From Lachnospiraceae bacterium (GTDB lineage: Bacteria > Bacillota > Clostridia > Lachnospirales > Lachnospiraceae): DNA of 64,000 bases. Shown here one piece after another: positions 27,772-34,609 of this stretch; position 1 is the stretch's first letter, and the number at the start of each line of letters is the position of its first letter. The notes under the pieces are model-generated. The model did not search any database. It was given only the letters and a program-made list of their open reading frames with translations, and was not told where the DNA came from. The stretch lies in contig JAFTPP010000011.1 of assembly GCA_017463255.1 (NCBI GenBank), positions 202,152-266,151 on the forward strand, read 5' to 3'. The position numbers and the translations under genes were made by a program.

Positions 27772-29450
27772 AGTTATTGAATAAAAAAGCAGAATATATC
27801 TTTTGTATTGAAAATGAAAAACAGGATTGGGAGAGAAAAAGGTTAGAAATACTAGAATGGGAAGAAAAATATTCTAAGCCGATAGAAGATATATCGGTAA
27901 GCGATTTTGAAAGTATTAAGTTAAGTAATGTATATTTTATACTTGGTAATCACGACTATATAGGGTTTCCCAATGTTCAATCTTGTGTAGAGTATTATAA
28001 ACAAGAATTGTCTAAATATGGCGTTATCGTGCTTCATAATGAATATGTAGAAACCAACAAATATTTGATTTATGGCGGAACAGGCTTTGCAAAATATGAT
28101 AATGAGTGGAATGCGCACAAACTTATATGTTGTGACAATTTTACGAGAGAAGATGAAATAAAAGAAACCACCTTTTTTGAAGAAGGTTATAAGAACGCAT
28201 TAGCTTATGCAAAAGAAAAAGGCTTGTGTTTTATATGTGCAGCACATTATCCTATCTCGGCTTGCCTTAATAATTTATATGATAGAGAAACAATTTATTT
28301 TACCGGACATAATCATCGTAACGAATATTTGAAAACCAATGATAAAGTTTTATATGCAGATAATCAAATAGGTTACGAAAACAATAATGTCTTTTTCAAG
28401 ATAGCAACTACGGGGGTAGAAATCAATCCTTATAATATGTTAAAAGATGGACTGTATCAAACTACGGTTGAAGAATATTTGCAGTTTTATCGTTACTTAG
28501 GAGAAGGGATTGGAGAAGGCCGATTATTATATCAAAGATGCCAAAATGGAAATCTTTATGTAGTGAAGCGTAAAGGATACTATGGGTTCTTTATTATTTC
28601 GAAAAGCAAAAGATCAAAGGGAATTTCTATTGTAGATGGAGGAAAAACGAAAAAACTTACTACTTCCACTGACATATCGTGGATATGCGAGAACTTTGAC
28701 ATAGTCGTATCAAAGTATCTACAAATATTGTTGCCTTTGAGAAGAGCTCAAGATAAATTGTCAAAGGAATTAAAAGAACTTGGATTAGACGGAACTATTC
28801 ACGGTCTTATAGTAGATATCGATTTTACTCATCATATAGCAATCAATCCGATGAATGGAACAATGCAATTCTATTATTCCTCAATATGGGGAATGGTAAT
28901 GAATTTGAATTCTTTTGATGAAGTTATCCAATCATTAGAATATCACAAATCTAGTTGGGACGATACAGATTACAAATTGATACAAACGAAATACATAGAA
29001 AAGTCCCAAAGCAATGGTTATTTGCTAAGTATTAACTCTAATAATTATTTGCTTGAATCAGAAACATATGAAGTTGATAACATATCTCAAAGAATGGAAC
29101 AAGTTGTTAGTCGAACAGATGGAATGTATGGAGTATCAAGGAAGATAAGTCCTTTGCAAAGGTTATTTACAGGACGAGTGTTGCGTGACTTTGATTTGAG
29201 ATTAACAGAAACCAAGCAACAAGCGTCTCATCGAAAAAAATTGTACATAGGTCGTGTTTTCAATTACGAGGGTATAAGATACCAAATTATAGAGGACGAT
29301 GGTGGAGACATTGTTATAGCAGAAGAACTTCAAAAGGGGTCCAGGTCAAAATGTAAAGGAGTCGTGCTCTCAGGCAAAAGAAGGAAATTTGCTATTGAAA
29401 ATCTTAAAGCTAAAATAAAGAAGTATGAAGCATATTGGCTCGATGAGTGA
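27768..29450 (+). CDS. Metallophosphoesterase, C-terminal fragment plus long unassigned tail
   Basis: The frame is open from 27741; the listed start is a TTG overlapping the upstream stop by four bases and has no clear ribosome binding site, so independent initiation is doubtful. It has GNHD at 60-63, AAHYP near 159 and GHNHR at 180-184, completing the metal site of the phosphoesterase. Residues 215-560 form a long tail I cannot assign, with basic segments near the end (GSRSKCKGVVLSGKRRKFAI). Either the gene is inactivated by a one-base deletion in the A7 run, or the protein is made by slippage. Context (truncated regulator, AbiF) suggests an accessory defence-type gene. Confidence 0.68.
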   Translation: MKLLNKKAEYIFCIENEKQDWERKRLEILEWEEKYSKPIEDISVSDFESIKLSNVYFILGNHDYIGFPNVQSCVEYYKQELSKYGVIVLHNEYVETNKYLIYGGTGFAKYDNEWNAHKLICCDNFTREDEIKETTFFEEGYKNALAYAKEKGLCFICAAHYPISACLNNLYDRETIYFTGHNHRNEYLKTNDKVLYADNQIGYENNNVFFKIATTGVEINPYNMLKDGLYQTTVEEYLQFYRYLGEGIGEGRLLYQRCQNGNLYVVKRKGYYGFFIISKSKRSKGISIVDGGKTKKLTTSTDISWICENFDIVVSKYLQILLPLRRAQDKLSKELKELGLDGTIHGLIVDIDFTHHIAINPMNGTMQFYYSSIWGMVMNLNSFDEVIQSLEYHKSSWDDTDYKLIQTKYIEKSQSNGYLLSINSNNYLLESETYEVDNISQRMEQVVSRTDGMYGVSRKISPLQRLFTGRVLRDFDLRLTETKQQASHRKKLYIGRVFNYEGIRYQIIEDDGGDIVIAEELQKGSRSKCKGVVLSGKRRKFAIENLKAKIKKYEAYWLDE

Positions 29451-29523
29451 AAATACTGTTTAATTCTATACAGAATAATCAAGAGCAAACGTGCATAAAA
29501 TATCAATACCACTAAAATTCCAT

Positions 29524-29552
29524 TTGACAGGTTTAGTCATCAAGGGTATATT
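29524..29552 (+). promoter_or_regulatory. Promoter of the AbiF-associated RNA
   Basis: TTGACA at 29524-29529, a 17-base spacer and TATATT at 29547-29552, a near-consensus housekeeping promoter. Transcription should begin about 29559-29561, directly at the structured RNA. Confidence 0.75.
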
Positions 29553-29559
29553 ATATTTA

Positions 29560-29622
29560 GTGGTTGTGCTGCGGAAACTCGAGATGCCCGCGGCCCGAGG
29601 AGTCCATGCGTGGGCTCCTTTT
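29560..29622 (+). ncRNA. Structured leader RNA upstream of abiF (abiF-RNA-like, potential pseudoknot)
   Basis: A short GC-rich RNA of about 63 nt in AT-rich surroundings, between a strong promoter and abiF. GCGG at 29571-29574 can pair with CCGC at 29588-29591, and CTCG at 29578-29581 with CGAG at 29596-29599. These pairings interleave, which defines an H-type pseudoknot. A nine-pair hairpin with T-run ends the RNA. A conserved abiF RNA motif upstream of abiF genes has been described, and HEPN Abi proteins have been linked to RNA antitoxins; this copy has the right position and shape. Exact ends and identity to the motif are inferred. Confidence 0.7.
29598..29622 (+). terminator. Intrinsic terminator between the RNA and abiF
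   Basis: AGGAGTCCA at 29598-29606 pairs with TGGGCTCCT at 29611-29619 (one G.T pair), loop TGCG, then TTTT to 29622. No other promoter is evident before abiF at 29650, so abiF mRNA would depend on read-through, keeping RNA in excess of the protein-coding transcript. Confidence 0.75.
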
Positions 29623-29649
29623 AATATTTATATGGGAGGAGAATGATAG

Positions 29650-30585
29650 ATGGCACAAACATTTTTAACGTATGAGCAACAAGTTAATCTTTTGCAAAAT
29701 GACAAAGAATTATGTATATCTGATTCCGATTTTGCAAAGACCATACTGCAAAAAATCAGCTATTATTCTCTCATTGATGGTTATAAAGAACCATTTAAGC
29801 CATTCCGATCCGGAAAGTATTATTATGGTGTTACTTTTGAAGAGATTTTTTCTTTTTATACATTTGACGAGGAATTACGTTCTCTTTTTCTCAAATATAT
29901 ACTTAAAGTGGAACAACATATGAAGTCTATGATATCCTATCACTTTTGTGAAAAATACGGAGAACATCAGTCAGCTTATCTTACGGATACTAATTACAAT
30001 ATCAATCGTAAAAACAATGGACAAATACAACGGCTTGTTAATTCATTGTCGCAAGCCATTGCAACCCCAAGTCAATATAGATATATCAATCATCATACTG
30101 TTACTTATGGTAATGTACCATTATGGGTAGCTACGAATGCTTTAACCTTTGGGCAGATATCTAAAATGTACCAGTATGCTACATCCGACATCCGAACTAA
30201 AATCAGTAAACACTTCGACAATATATCAGAAGTTCAGCTACATCAGCTTGTCACTGTGCTTGCACGTTGCAGAAATGTATGCGCACACGGTGAACGTCTT
30301 TATGATTTTCATATTCGTGAAACGATTCCTAATATGCCACTACATCAAAAACTTCAGTTGCCTATAAAGAATAACCAATACATAATGGGAAAACAAGATT
30401 TATTCGCAGTTGTTATAGCCTTACGCTATCTTATCAGCTCTGAGGAGTTTAAAGTATTCAAATCCAGCTTAAGTAAACTTATTAAAAAGGTACTTAAACA
30501 ATGCTCACATCTTACTTGCGGGCAATTGTTAAAGAAAATGGGATTTCCAGGAAACTGGGAAAAAATTACCCGCTATAAAATATAA
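29650..30585 (+). CDS. abiF: AbiF/AbiD-like (Abi_2 family) HEPN abortive-infection protein
   Basis: A 311-residue Abi_2-family protein: N-terminal FLTYEQQVNLL and YYSLIDGYKEPF, then RSLFLKYILKVEQHMKSMI (residues 77-95), GNVPLWVATNALTFGQISKM (154-173) and the HEPN RNase motif RNVCAH, Arg208-x4-His213, in ARCRNVCAHGERLYD. The family acts in phage abortive infection, and RxxxxH HEPN proteins cleave RNA. GGGAGGAG lies 8 bases before the ATG. It is preceded by a promoter, a structured RNA and a terminator, as in RNA-antitoxin systems. No second protein gene is obviously part of the unit. Family sure; RNase activity and antitoxin control are inferred. Confidence 0.86.
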   Translation: MAQTFLTYEQQVNLLQNDKELCISDSDFAKTILQKISYYSLIDGYKEPFKPFRSGKYYYGVTFEEIFSFYTFDEELRSLFLKYILKVEQHMKSMISYHFCEKYGEHQSAYLTDTNYNINRKNNGQIQRLVNSLSQAIATPSQYRYINHHTVTYGNVPLWVATNALTFGQISKMYQYATSDIRTKISKHFDNISEVQLHQLVTVLARCRNVCAHGERLYDFHIRETIPNMPLHQKLQLPIKNNQYIMGKQDLFAVVIALRYLISSEEFKVFKSSLSKLIKKVLKQCSHLTCGQLLKKMGFPGNWEKITRYKI

Positions 30586-30595
30586 CAGCAGAACA

Positions 30596-30609
30596 CGAAC
30601 ACTTGTTCT
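30596..30609 (+). promoter_or_regulatory. LexA (SOS) box
   Basis: CGAACACTTGTTCT, which contains the Firmicutes SOS core GAAC-N4-GTTC. It overlaps the -35 element of the helicase promoter, the usual place for LexA repression. Confidence 0.72.
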
Positions 30610-30631
30610 TTTTCTGCAAATAGTGTATACT
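30603..30631 (+). promoter_or_regulatory. Promoter of the UvrD-like helicase gene
   Basis: TTGTTC at 30603-30608, 17-base spacer, TATACT at 30626-30631. The -35 lies within the LexA box. Confidence 0.72.
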
Positions 30632-30662
30632 CATTGTACTAAGTACATACAGGGGTATTATT

Positions 30663-32768
30663 ATGGGTAAAACAGCAACTAAGGAACAACAGGATATTAT
30701 TATAAATACAGAAGGCTACATTCGTTGCGGGGCAGTTCCTGGCTCCGGAAAGACCTTTTGTATCACGCATCGTATTGCCTATTTGATTACTCAGTTGTAT
30801 GTAGACCCCGCTTCCATTGTGGCACTTACTTTTACCAATAAGGCAGCAGATTCCATGACTAAGCGGCTAAAGTCGATGATAGGAGATGAAGCAACCTGTT
30901 TTACAGGAACCTTTCATGGATACTGTAATAAGATTTTAAAAGAGGAGATACATCGTCTTTCCTACCCCAAGACATTTGTTATTTTGGATAAAAAAGATCA
31001 GATAGATTTAATCAGAGAGGTTGCAGAGGAATTAGGATTATCCCTAAAGGATTTTACAGCCAAAGACTATATGGAGCAGATAGCAGGATATAAATGTGAT
31101 GGCGAGTATGTAGGTTATATGATTGGTTCAGATAAATCTCCATTGCTTCAAAAGATAGACGAAGTTGTTGAAGTAGAAGAAATCGTTTATTATCATTATC
31201 TTTTAAAGCAGAGAGACAATTATGTGTTGGATTTTGATGACATCATTAACTTTGCGATTTACATTTTGGTTCATTATCCGGATGTCCTTAAGACATGGCA
31301 GGAAAGGTGTCAATATATTCTGTGTGATGAGTATCAGGATGTCAATGATAAGCAGGAAAAACTCTTGGATTTATTAAGTGGTAAGTACCATAACCTGACT
31401 GTTGTGGGAGACGATGACCAGTGTATCTATGGTTGGCGTGGCTCCAAAGTAGATTATATGGTGAACTTTGATAAGAAGTATCCTAATGTAAAAGATTTTT
31501 ATCTGAGTGAGAATTTCCGTAGTACCCCTCAGATTGTAAATGTTGCTAATTCATTGATTGAAGCTAATCAAAACAGATTGTCTAAGAAAATGTTTACCAA
31601 TAATCAGTCCGGCAACAAACCGGTTTATCATAATTTAAAAACGGAGGCAGAGGAAGCCACGTGGATTGCCGAGACTATCCAAAAAGGAAATATGCAAGGT
31701 AAGAAGTATTCTGACCATGCCGTACTTGTGCGTGCGTCTTCACAGACAAGAGCATTAGAAGAAGCATTCATTAGAAAAAAAGTTCCATATAAGATTTTAA
31801 ATGGTGCTCAGTTTTACGGTTCCGAAGAGATAAAAACGGTACTGTCATACCTGCGCATGATATATGCCATGAGCGATTTGGATTTTGGATGGACGATACA
31901 AAGACCAAGGCGGGGATTTGGGAAAAAATCAGTCCAGACATTAAAGAGTTATGCAGATGCACATGGTATTACTTTGTTCGAGGCATTTGGGGAACAAATT
32001 GATTGTGGCCTTATTAAAAAGAAGTCCTTAATTGATTATTATAATGGGATACAAAAGCTTCATCAGACATATGGGAATCATTCTGCCAAAGAATTGGTTC
32101 ATCTGGTTCTTGATATGGGATATAGAGAGGAATTAGAGCAGGATGTTGACCAAAATAAGATTGATAATGTAACTGAATTTATTACCACGGTAGCAGCCAT
32201 GGAGGAGGATAATCAGGATAGCATATCTTTGGAAGAACTACTTGCTCACTTTGCTCTTTTTTCAGGTCAGGATGATGATACTGATAAAGATGTGGTAAAG
32301 GTAATGACAATACATACAGCTAAGGGATTAGAGTTTGATACTGTCTTTGTTAATGGCATGGTAGAAGGTCAGTTTCCAAGTAAAAAGCTTCGCAATCAGG
32401 ATGAACTGGAAGAAGAACGAAGGTTGTTTTATGTGGCTGTAACCAGAGCTAAGAAGATGTTATACATCAGTAGCTATGATGTAAAAGCGGCTGATTATGA
32501 AGTGAGAAAGTCGGGATTTTTAAAGGATATAGATGTGAGTTTTTTGGATTGTATCAATGGTAGTGTGATAGATGGTGAGAAATATAGTTCCAACATGCTG
32601 CCGAAGAAACAATTCGACGTTGGGGATACTGTGATTCATAATATCTTGGGAGAAGGAACTGTAGTAAGCATAGATGAAAAGGCGCAAGTCTACGAAATAG
32701 ATTTTAAGGTTTTAGAAGGAACAAGAAAAATTCAATTCCGTGCTCCGATAGAAAAATTAAAGGAATAA
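30663..32768 (+). CDS. UvrD/PcrA-like superfamily 1 DNA helicase
   Basis: 3'-5' DNA helicase of 701 residues with all SF1A motifs: Q-motif at the N terminus (TKEQQDII), Walker A GAVPGSGKT at 23-31, motif II LCDEYQDVN, motif III GDDDQCIYGWRG, motif IV YLSENFRS, motif V MTIHTAKGLEFD and motif VI EERRLFYVAVTRAKK. The last 60 residues (FDVGDTVIHNILGEGTVV) are the PcrA-type C-terminal domain. Somewhat shorter than PcrA (about 730-750). A LexA box in the promoter says it is damage-inducible. It could be a repair paralogue or belong to the neighbouring defence patch; nothing forces the latter. Confidence 0.88.
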   Translation: MGKTATKEQQDIIINTEGYIRCGAVPGSGKTFCITHRIAYLITQLYVDPASIVALTFTNKAADSMTKRLKSMIGDEATCFTGTFHGYCNKILKEEIHRLSYPKTFVILDKKDQIDLIREVAEELGLSLKDFTAKDYMEQIAGYKCDGEYVGYMIGSDKSPLLQKIDEVVEVEEIVYYHYLLKQRDNYVLDFDDIINFAIYILVHYPDVLKTWQERCQYILCDEYQDVNDKQEKLLDLLSGKYHNLTVVGDDDQCIYGWRGSKVDYMVNFDKKYPNVKDFYLSENFRSTPQIVNVANSLIEANQNRLSKKMFTNNQSGNKPVYHNLKTEAEEATWIAETIQKGNMQGKKYSDHAVLVRASSQTRALEEAFIRKKVPYKILNGAQFYGSEEIKTVLSYLRMIYAMSDLDFGWTIQRPRRGFGKKSVQTLKSYADAHGITLFEAFGEQIDCGLIKKKSLIDYYNGIQKLHQTYGNHSAKELVHLVLDMGYREELEQDVDQNKIDNVTEFITTVAAMEEDNQDSISLEELLAHFALFSGQDDDTDKDVVKVMTIHTAKGLEFDTVFVNGMVEGQFPSKKLRNQDELEEERRLFYVAVTRAKKMLYISSYDVKAADYEVRKSGFLKDIDVSFLDCINGSVIDGEKYSSNMLPKKQFDVGDTVIHNILGEGTVVSIDEKAQVYEIDFKVLEGTRKIQFRAPIEKLKE

Positions 32769-32780
32769 ACATAGGGATAG

Positions 32781-32813
32781 ATGAGCCTGATTCCGTGAGG
32801 GAGTCAGGCTCAT
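32781..32813. terminator. Bidirectional terminator between helicase and sfsA
   Basis: A 14-pair stem (32781-32794 with 32800-32813, one G.T pair) and a five-base loop, between convergent genes. The T-run on the plus side is weak (ATATTTA). Confidence 0.65.
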
Positions 32814-32830
32814 ATTTATGTCACTCTGGC

Positions 32831-33547
32831 TTATGTCAGGTTCACGTTCACTTGTTTATCCAACACAATAGAATCCTCTGTCACAATGCAGTCAAAGGCT
32901 AAAATTTGCACGCCGGCATTTTTTGCAATGCGTAAAGCATTTCCGAATGCGGCATGGGTGGCATCGTTGGGACAAAAGGATGTAATATCCTTCATCTGAA
33001 TTACGAATACAATATATGCATCATAACCATCCTTAGTACAAGCGATTAATTCTTCGATATGCTTAATGCCACGCTCAGTAGGTGCATCAGGAAACATGGC
33101 AATGCCGTCCTTTTCCAGTGTGACTCCTTTTACTTCGAGAAATGCTTTGGTACTGCCGTCTTCAATGTAAAAATCAAAGCGTGAATTATGGTATGTTACC
33201 TCACGCCTGATAGTAGCGTCTTTTGAAAAGAGATTTCCCTTTTGTAACCATTCAGCAACCACATCATTGGGAATTTGCGAATCCATATTAATCATAAGTG
33301 GCAATTTGCCCTCGCGTTCTTTGATGACACCAATCAGATCATATTTAGTTTTACGCAAAGGATTGTCTGATACTGATAAAAAGACTGTGCAACCGGAAAT
33401 CAACAGTTCCTTACAACGTCCTGTATTTTTAACATGCACGGTTTCTTCCGTGGTGACGCCTGAGTTTGATTCTTGTACCAAAACTTTAGCAATAAAGCGG
33501 TTAGGGCGGCATAAAAAGGTGCCGGGGATAATGTTTTTGTATTTCAT
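32831..33547 (-). CDS. sfsA: SfsA-family DNA/RNA-binding nuclease homologue
   Basis: 238 residues from the ATG at 33547-33545, with GGAGAG 8 bases upstream; the frame extends to 33577 without a ribosome site. Visible family features are the N-terminal GTFLCRPNRFIAKVL, HVKNTGRCKELLISG, and the PD-(D/E)XK-like core with RFDFYIEDG...AFLEVKGVTLEKDGIAMFPDA. Named in E. coli as sugar fermentation stimulation protein; homologues have nuclease activity. The promoter on the minus strand overlaps one copy of a 25-bp direct repeat. Confidence 0.88.
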   Translation of the reverse strand: MKYKNIIPGTFLCRPNRFIAKVLVQESNSGVTTEETVHVKNTGRCKELLISGCTVFLSVSDNPLRKTKYDLIGVIKEREGKLPLMINMDSQIPNDVVAEWLQKGNLFSKDATIRREVTYHNSRFDFYIEDGSTKAFLEVKGVTLEKDGIAMFPDAPTERGIKHIEELIACTKDGYDAYIVFVIQMKDITSFCPNDATHAAFGNALRIAKNAGVQILAFDCIVTEDSIVLDKQVNVNLT

Positions 33548-33580
33548 GATGAAAACTCTCCAAACGTTGAAATCCATATT

Positions 33581-33609
33581 ATTATAACACTATTTTATAA
33601 AAAGTTCAC
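33581..33609 (-). promoter_or_regulatory. Probable sfsA promoter
   Basis: On the minus strand, GTGAAC (33609-33604), 17-base spacer, then a perfect TATAAT (33586-33581). Most of it lies inside the left copy of the 25-bp direct repeat; the right copy lacks the intact TATAAT. Confidence 0.55.
33585..33609. repeat. 25-bp direct repeat, left copy
   Basis: Identical over 25 bases to 34499-34523, in the same orientation. It starts TAACACTATTTTATAA and ends AAAGTTCAC. The two copies flank the 55-aa ORF/GNAT gene pair exactly. Confidence 0.85.
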
Positions 33610-33614
33610 ATGGG

Positions 33615-34220
33615 TTATTTTACGAAACGAATCATTTGAAGAAGATAGTTGGGACGTGTATTAGAAGGAAAAGTAGTATATCGTTTCCCGACGGAAATAA
33701 AATTGTTCTGTGTGTAGAAAGCTACAAGGTTTGGAATATCTTTACATTCAAGATATACAATGTTACCACCTATTATTTCCAGCGCAGAACGCAACTTTTG
33801 TATTGCTAGTTCTAACAAGTCGCATCCATTTATAACAAGATTATGGTCTTGATAATAATTTTTTCCTAATTGGGCAATTAATGGCGTGGAGAGAGAGAAT
33901 TTATCAGAAAAGGGATCATAGGTGGAAAATTTTGAAATACGTTTTTTTATATTAGTGCTAGCGAGAGATTTTCCATAGATGGATAAAATTTTATTTGCGA
34001 GGGTGAAGTATCCACACAATATCTGTTGGCTCTGGTGATTCGTAAAGACAAGATAAGTACTTGAAATGTGTTGCTTTTCAAAAGTGATTGCATTATGGAG
34101 TAGAAAATGTTCAATATCAGAATTGAGAGGATTCCGAAAGGTGGATAAGATAGAATTTGTTTCGTTCTCCCCAATGTTTTTCAGTAAATCATTGAGTTTA
34201 ATTAATTTGTATTCGCGCAT
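33615..34220 (-). CDS. GNAT-fold acetyltransferase, toxin-like partner
   Basis: A 201-residue minus-strand protein. The C-terminal part holds a GNAT-like core: GCDLLELAIQKL, GGNIVYLECKD and FYTQNNFISVGKRY, the last resembling the FY-x-x-x-GF acetyl-CoA motif. Its ATG shares one base with the stop codon of the upstream 55-aa ORF (TAATG), so the two are translationally coupled. Small gene plus GNAT is a known toxin-antitoxin layout in which the GNAT blocks translation by acetylating aminoacyl-tRNA; that role is inferred only from layout. The pair sits between perfect direct repeats, a sign of mobility. Confidence 0.68.
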   Translation of the reverse strand: MREYKLIKLNDLLKNIGENETNSILSTFRNPLNSDIEHFLLHNAITFEKQHISSTYLVFTNHQSQQILCGYFTLANKILSIYGKSLASTNIKKRISKFSTYDPFSDKFSLSTPLIAQLGKNYYQDHNLVINGCDLLELAIQKLRSALEIIGGNIVYLECKDIPNLVAFYTQNNFISVGKRYTTFPSNTRPNYLLQMIRFVK

Positions 34221-34387
34221 TAGTTCTTACCAAACATTTCCTGTATTTCTTTATCTGTAGGCTCAGAATAATGACAAGATATAGGTTTTGTGTTTTGCTT
34301 GCTGGACTTTTCAAGAGCGCGTATAAAACGCTTTGCGGCGCGTTTATCTGTAATTTCAAAATTGGCAAAAATACTTTCAGTAGCCAT
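34220..34387 (-). CDS. 55-aa putative antitoxin upstream of GNAT
   Basis: A short minus-strand ORF with a near-perfect AAAGGAGATGATACA leader before the ATG. It begins MATESIFANFEITDKRAAKR, continues FIRALEKSSKQNTKPISCHY and ends DKEIQEMFGKN. Highly charged, probably a helix followed by a flexible tail, which suits an antitoxin that wraps its partner. I recall similar short proteins beginning MAT(E/K)SI in front of toxin-like genes in Clostridia. Stop and next start overlap as TAATG. Function is not proven. Confidence 0.68.
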   Translation of the reverse strand: MATESIFANFEITDKRAAKRFIRALEKSSKQNTKPISCHYSEPTDKEIQEMFGKN

Positions 34388-34498
34388 TGTATCATCTCCT
34401 TTGTAAATAATGTTGAGGAGAGAACGAAATTATTTTCTAAGGAATAATTTTCCGTAATCCAAAGCTAACACATATAGAGGGAATATTCAAGATATTCT

Positions 34499-34523
34499 TA
34501 ACACTATTTTATAAAAAGTTCAC
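34499..34523. repeat. 25-bp direct repeat, right copy
   Basis: Perfect copy of 33585-33609. It ends one base before the clpX-like gene's -35 element, so the ancestral sfsA-clpX spacer probably had a single copy. Confidence 0.85.
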
Positions 34524-34552
34524 TTGTTTTGAGTACCTCTATGCTTTATACT
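34524..34552 (+). promoter_or_regulatory. Promoter of the clpX-like gene
   Basis: TTGTTT at 34524-34529, 17-base spacer, TATACT at 34547-34552, about 57 bases before the start codon. Confidence 0.6.
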
Positions 34553-34609
34553 GATACATGTGATAAATGATAAATTAACACTTACGTCGTGTACGTTGAA
34601 AGGATTAAG

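Noticed and set aside
29672..30367. Three small plus-strand ORFs inside abiF
   Set aside because: They are shadow frames of a complete Abi_2 protein and lack ribosome sites.
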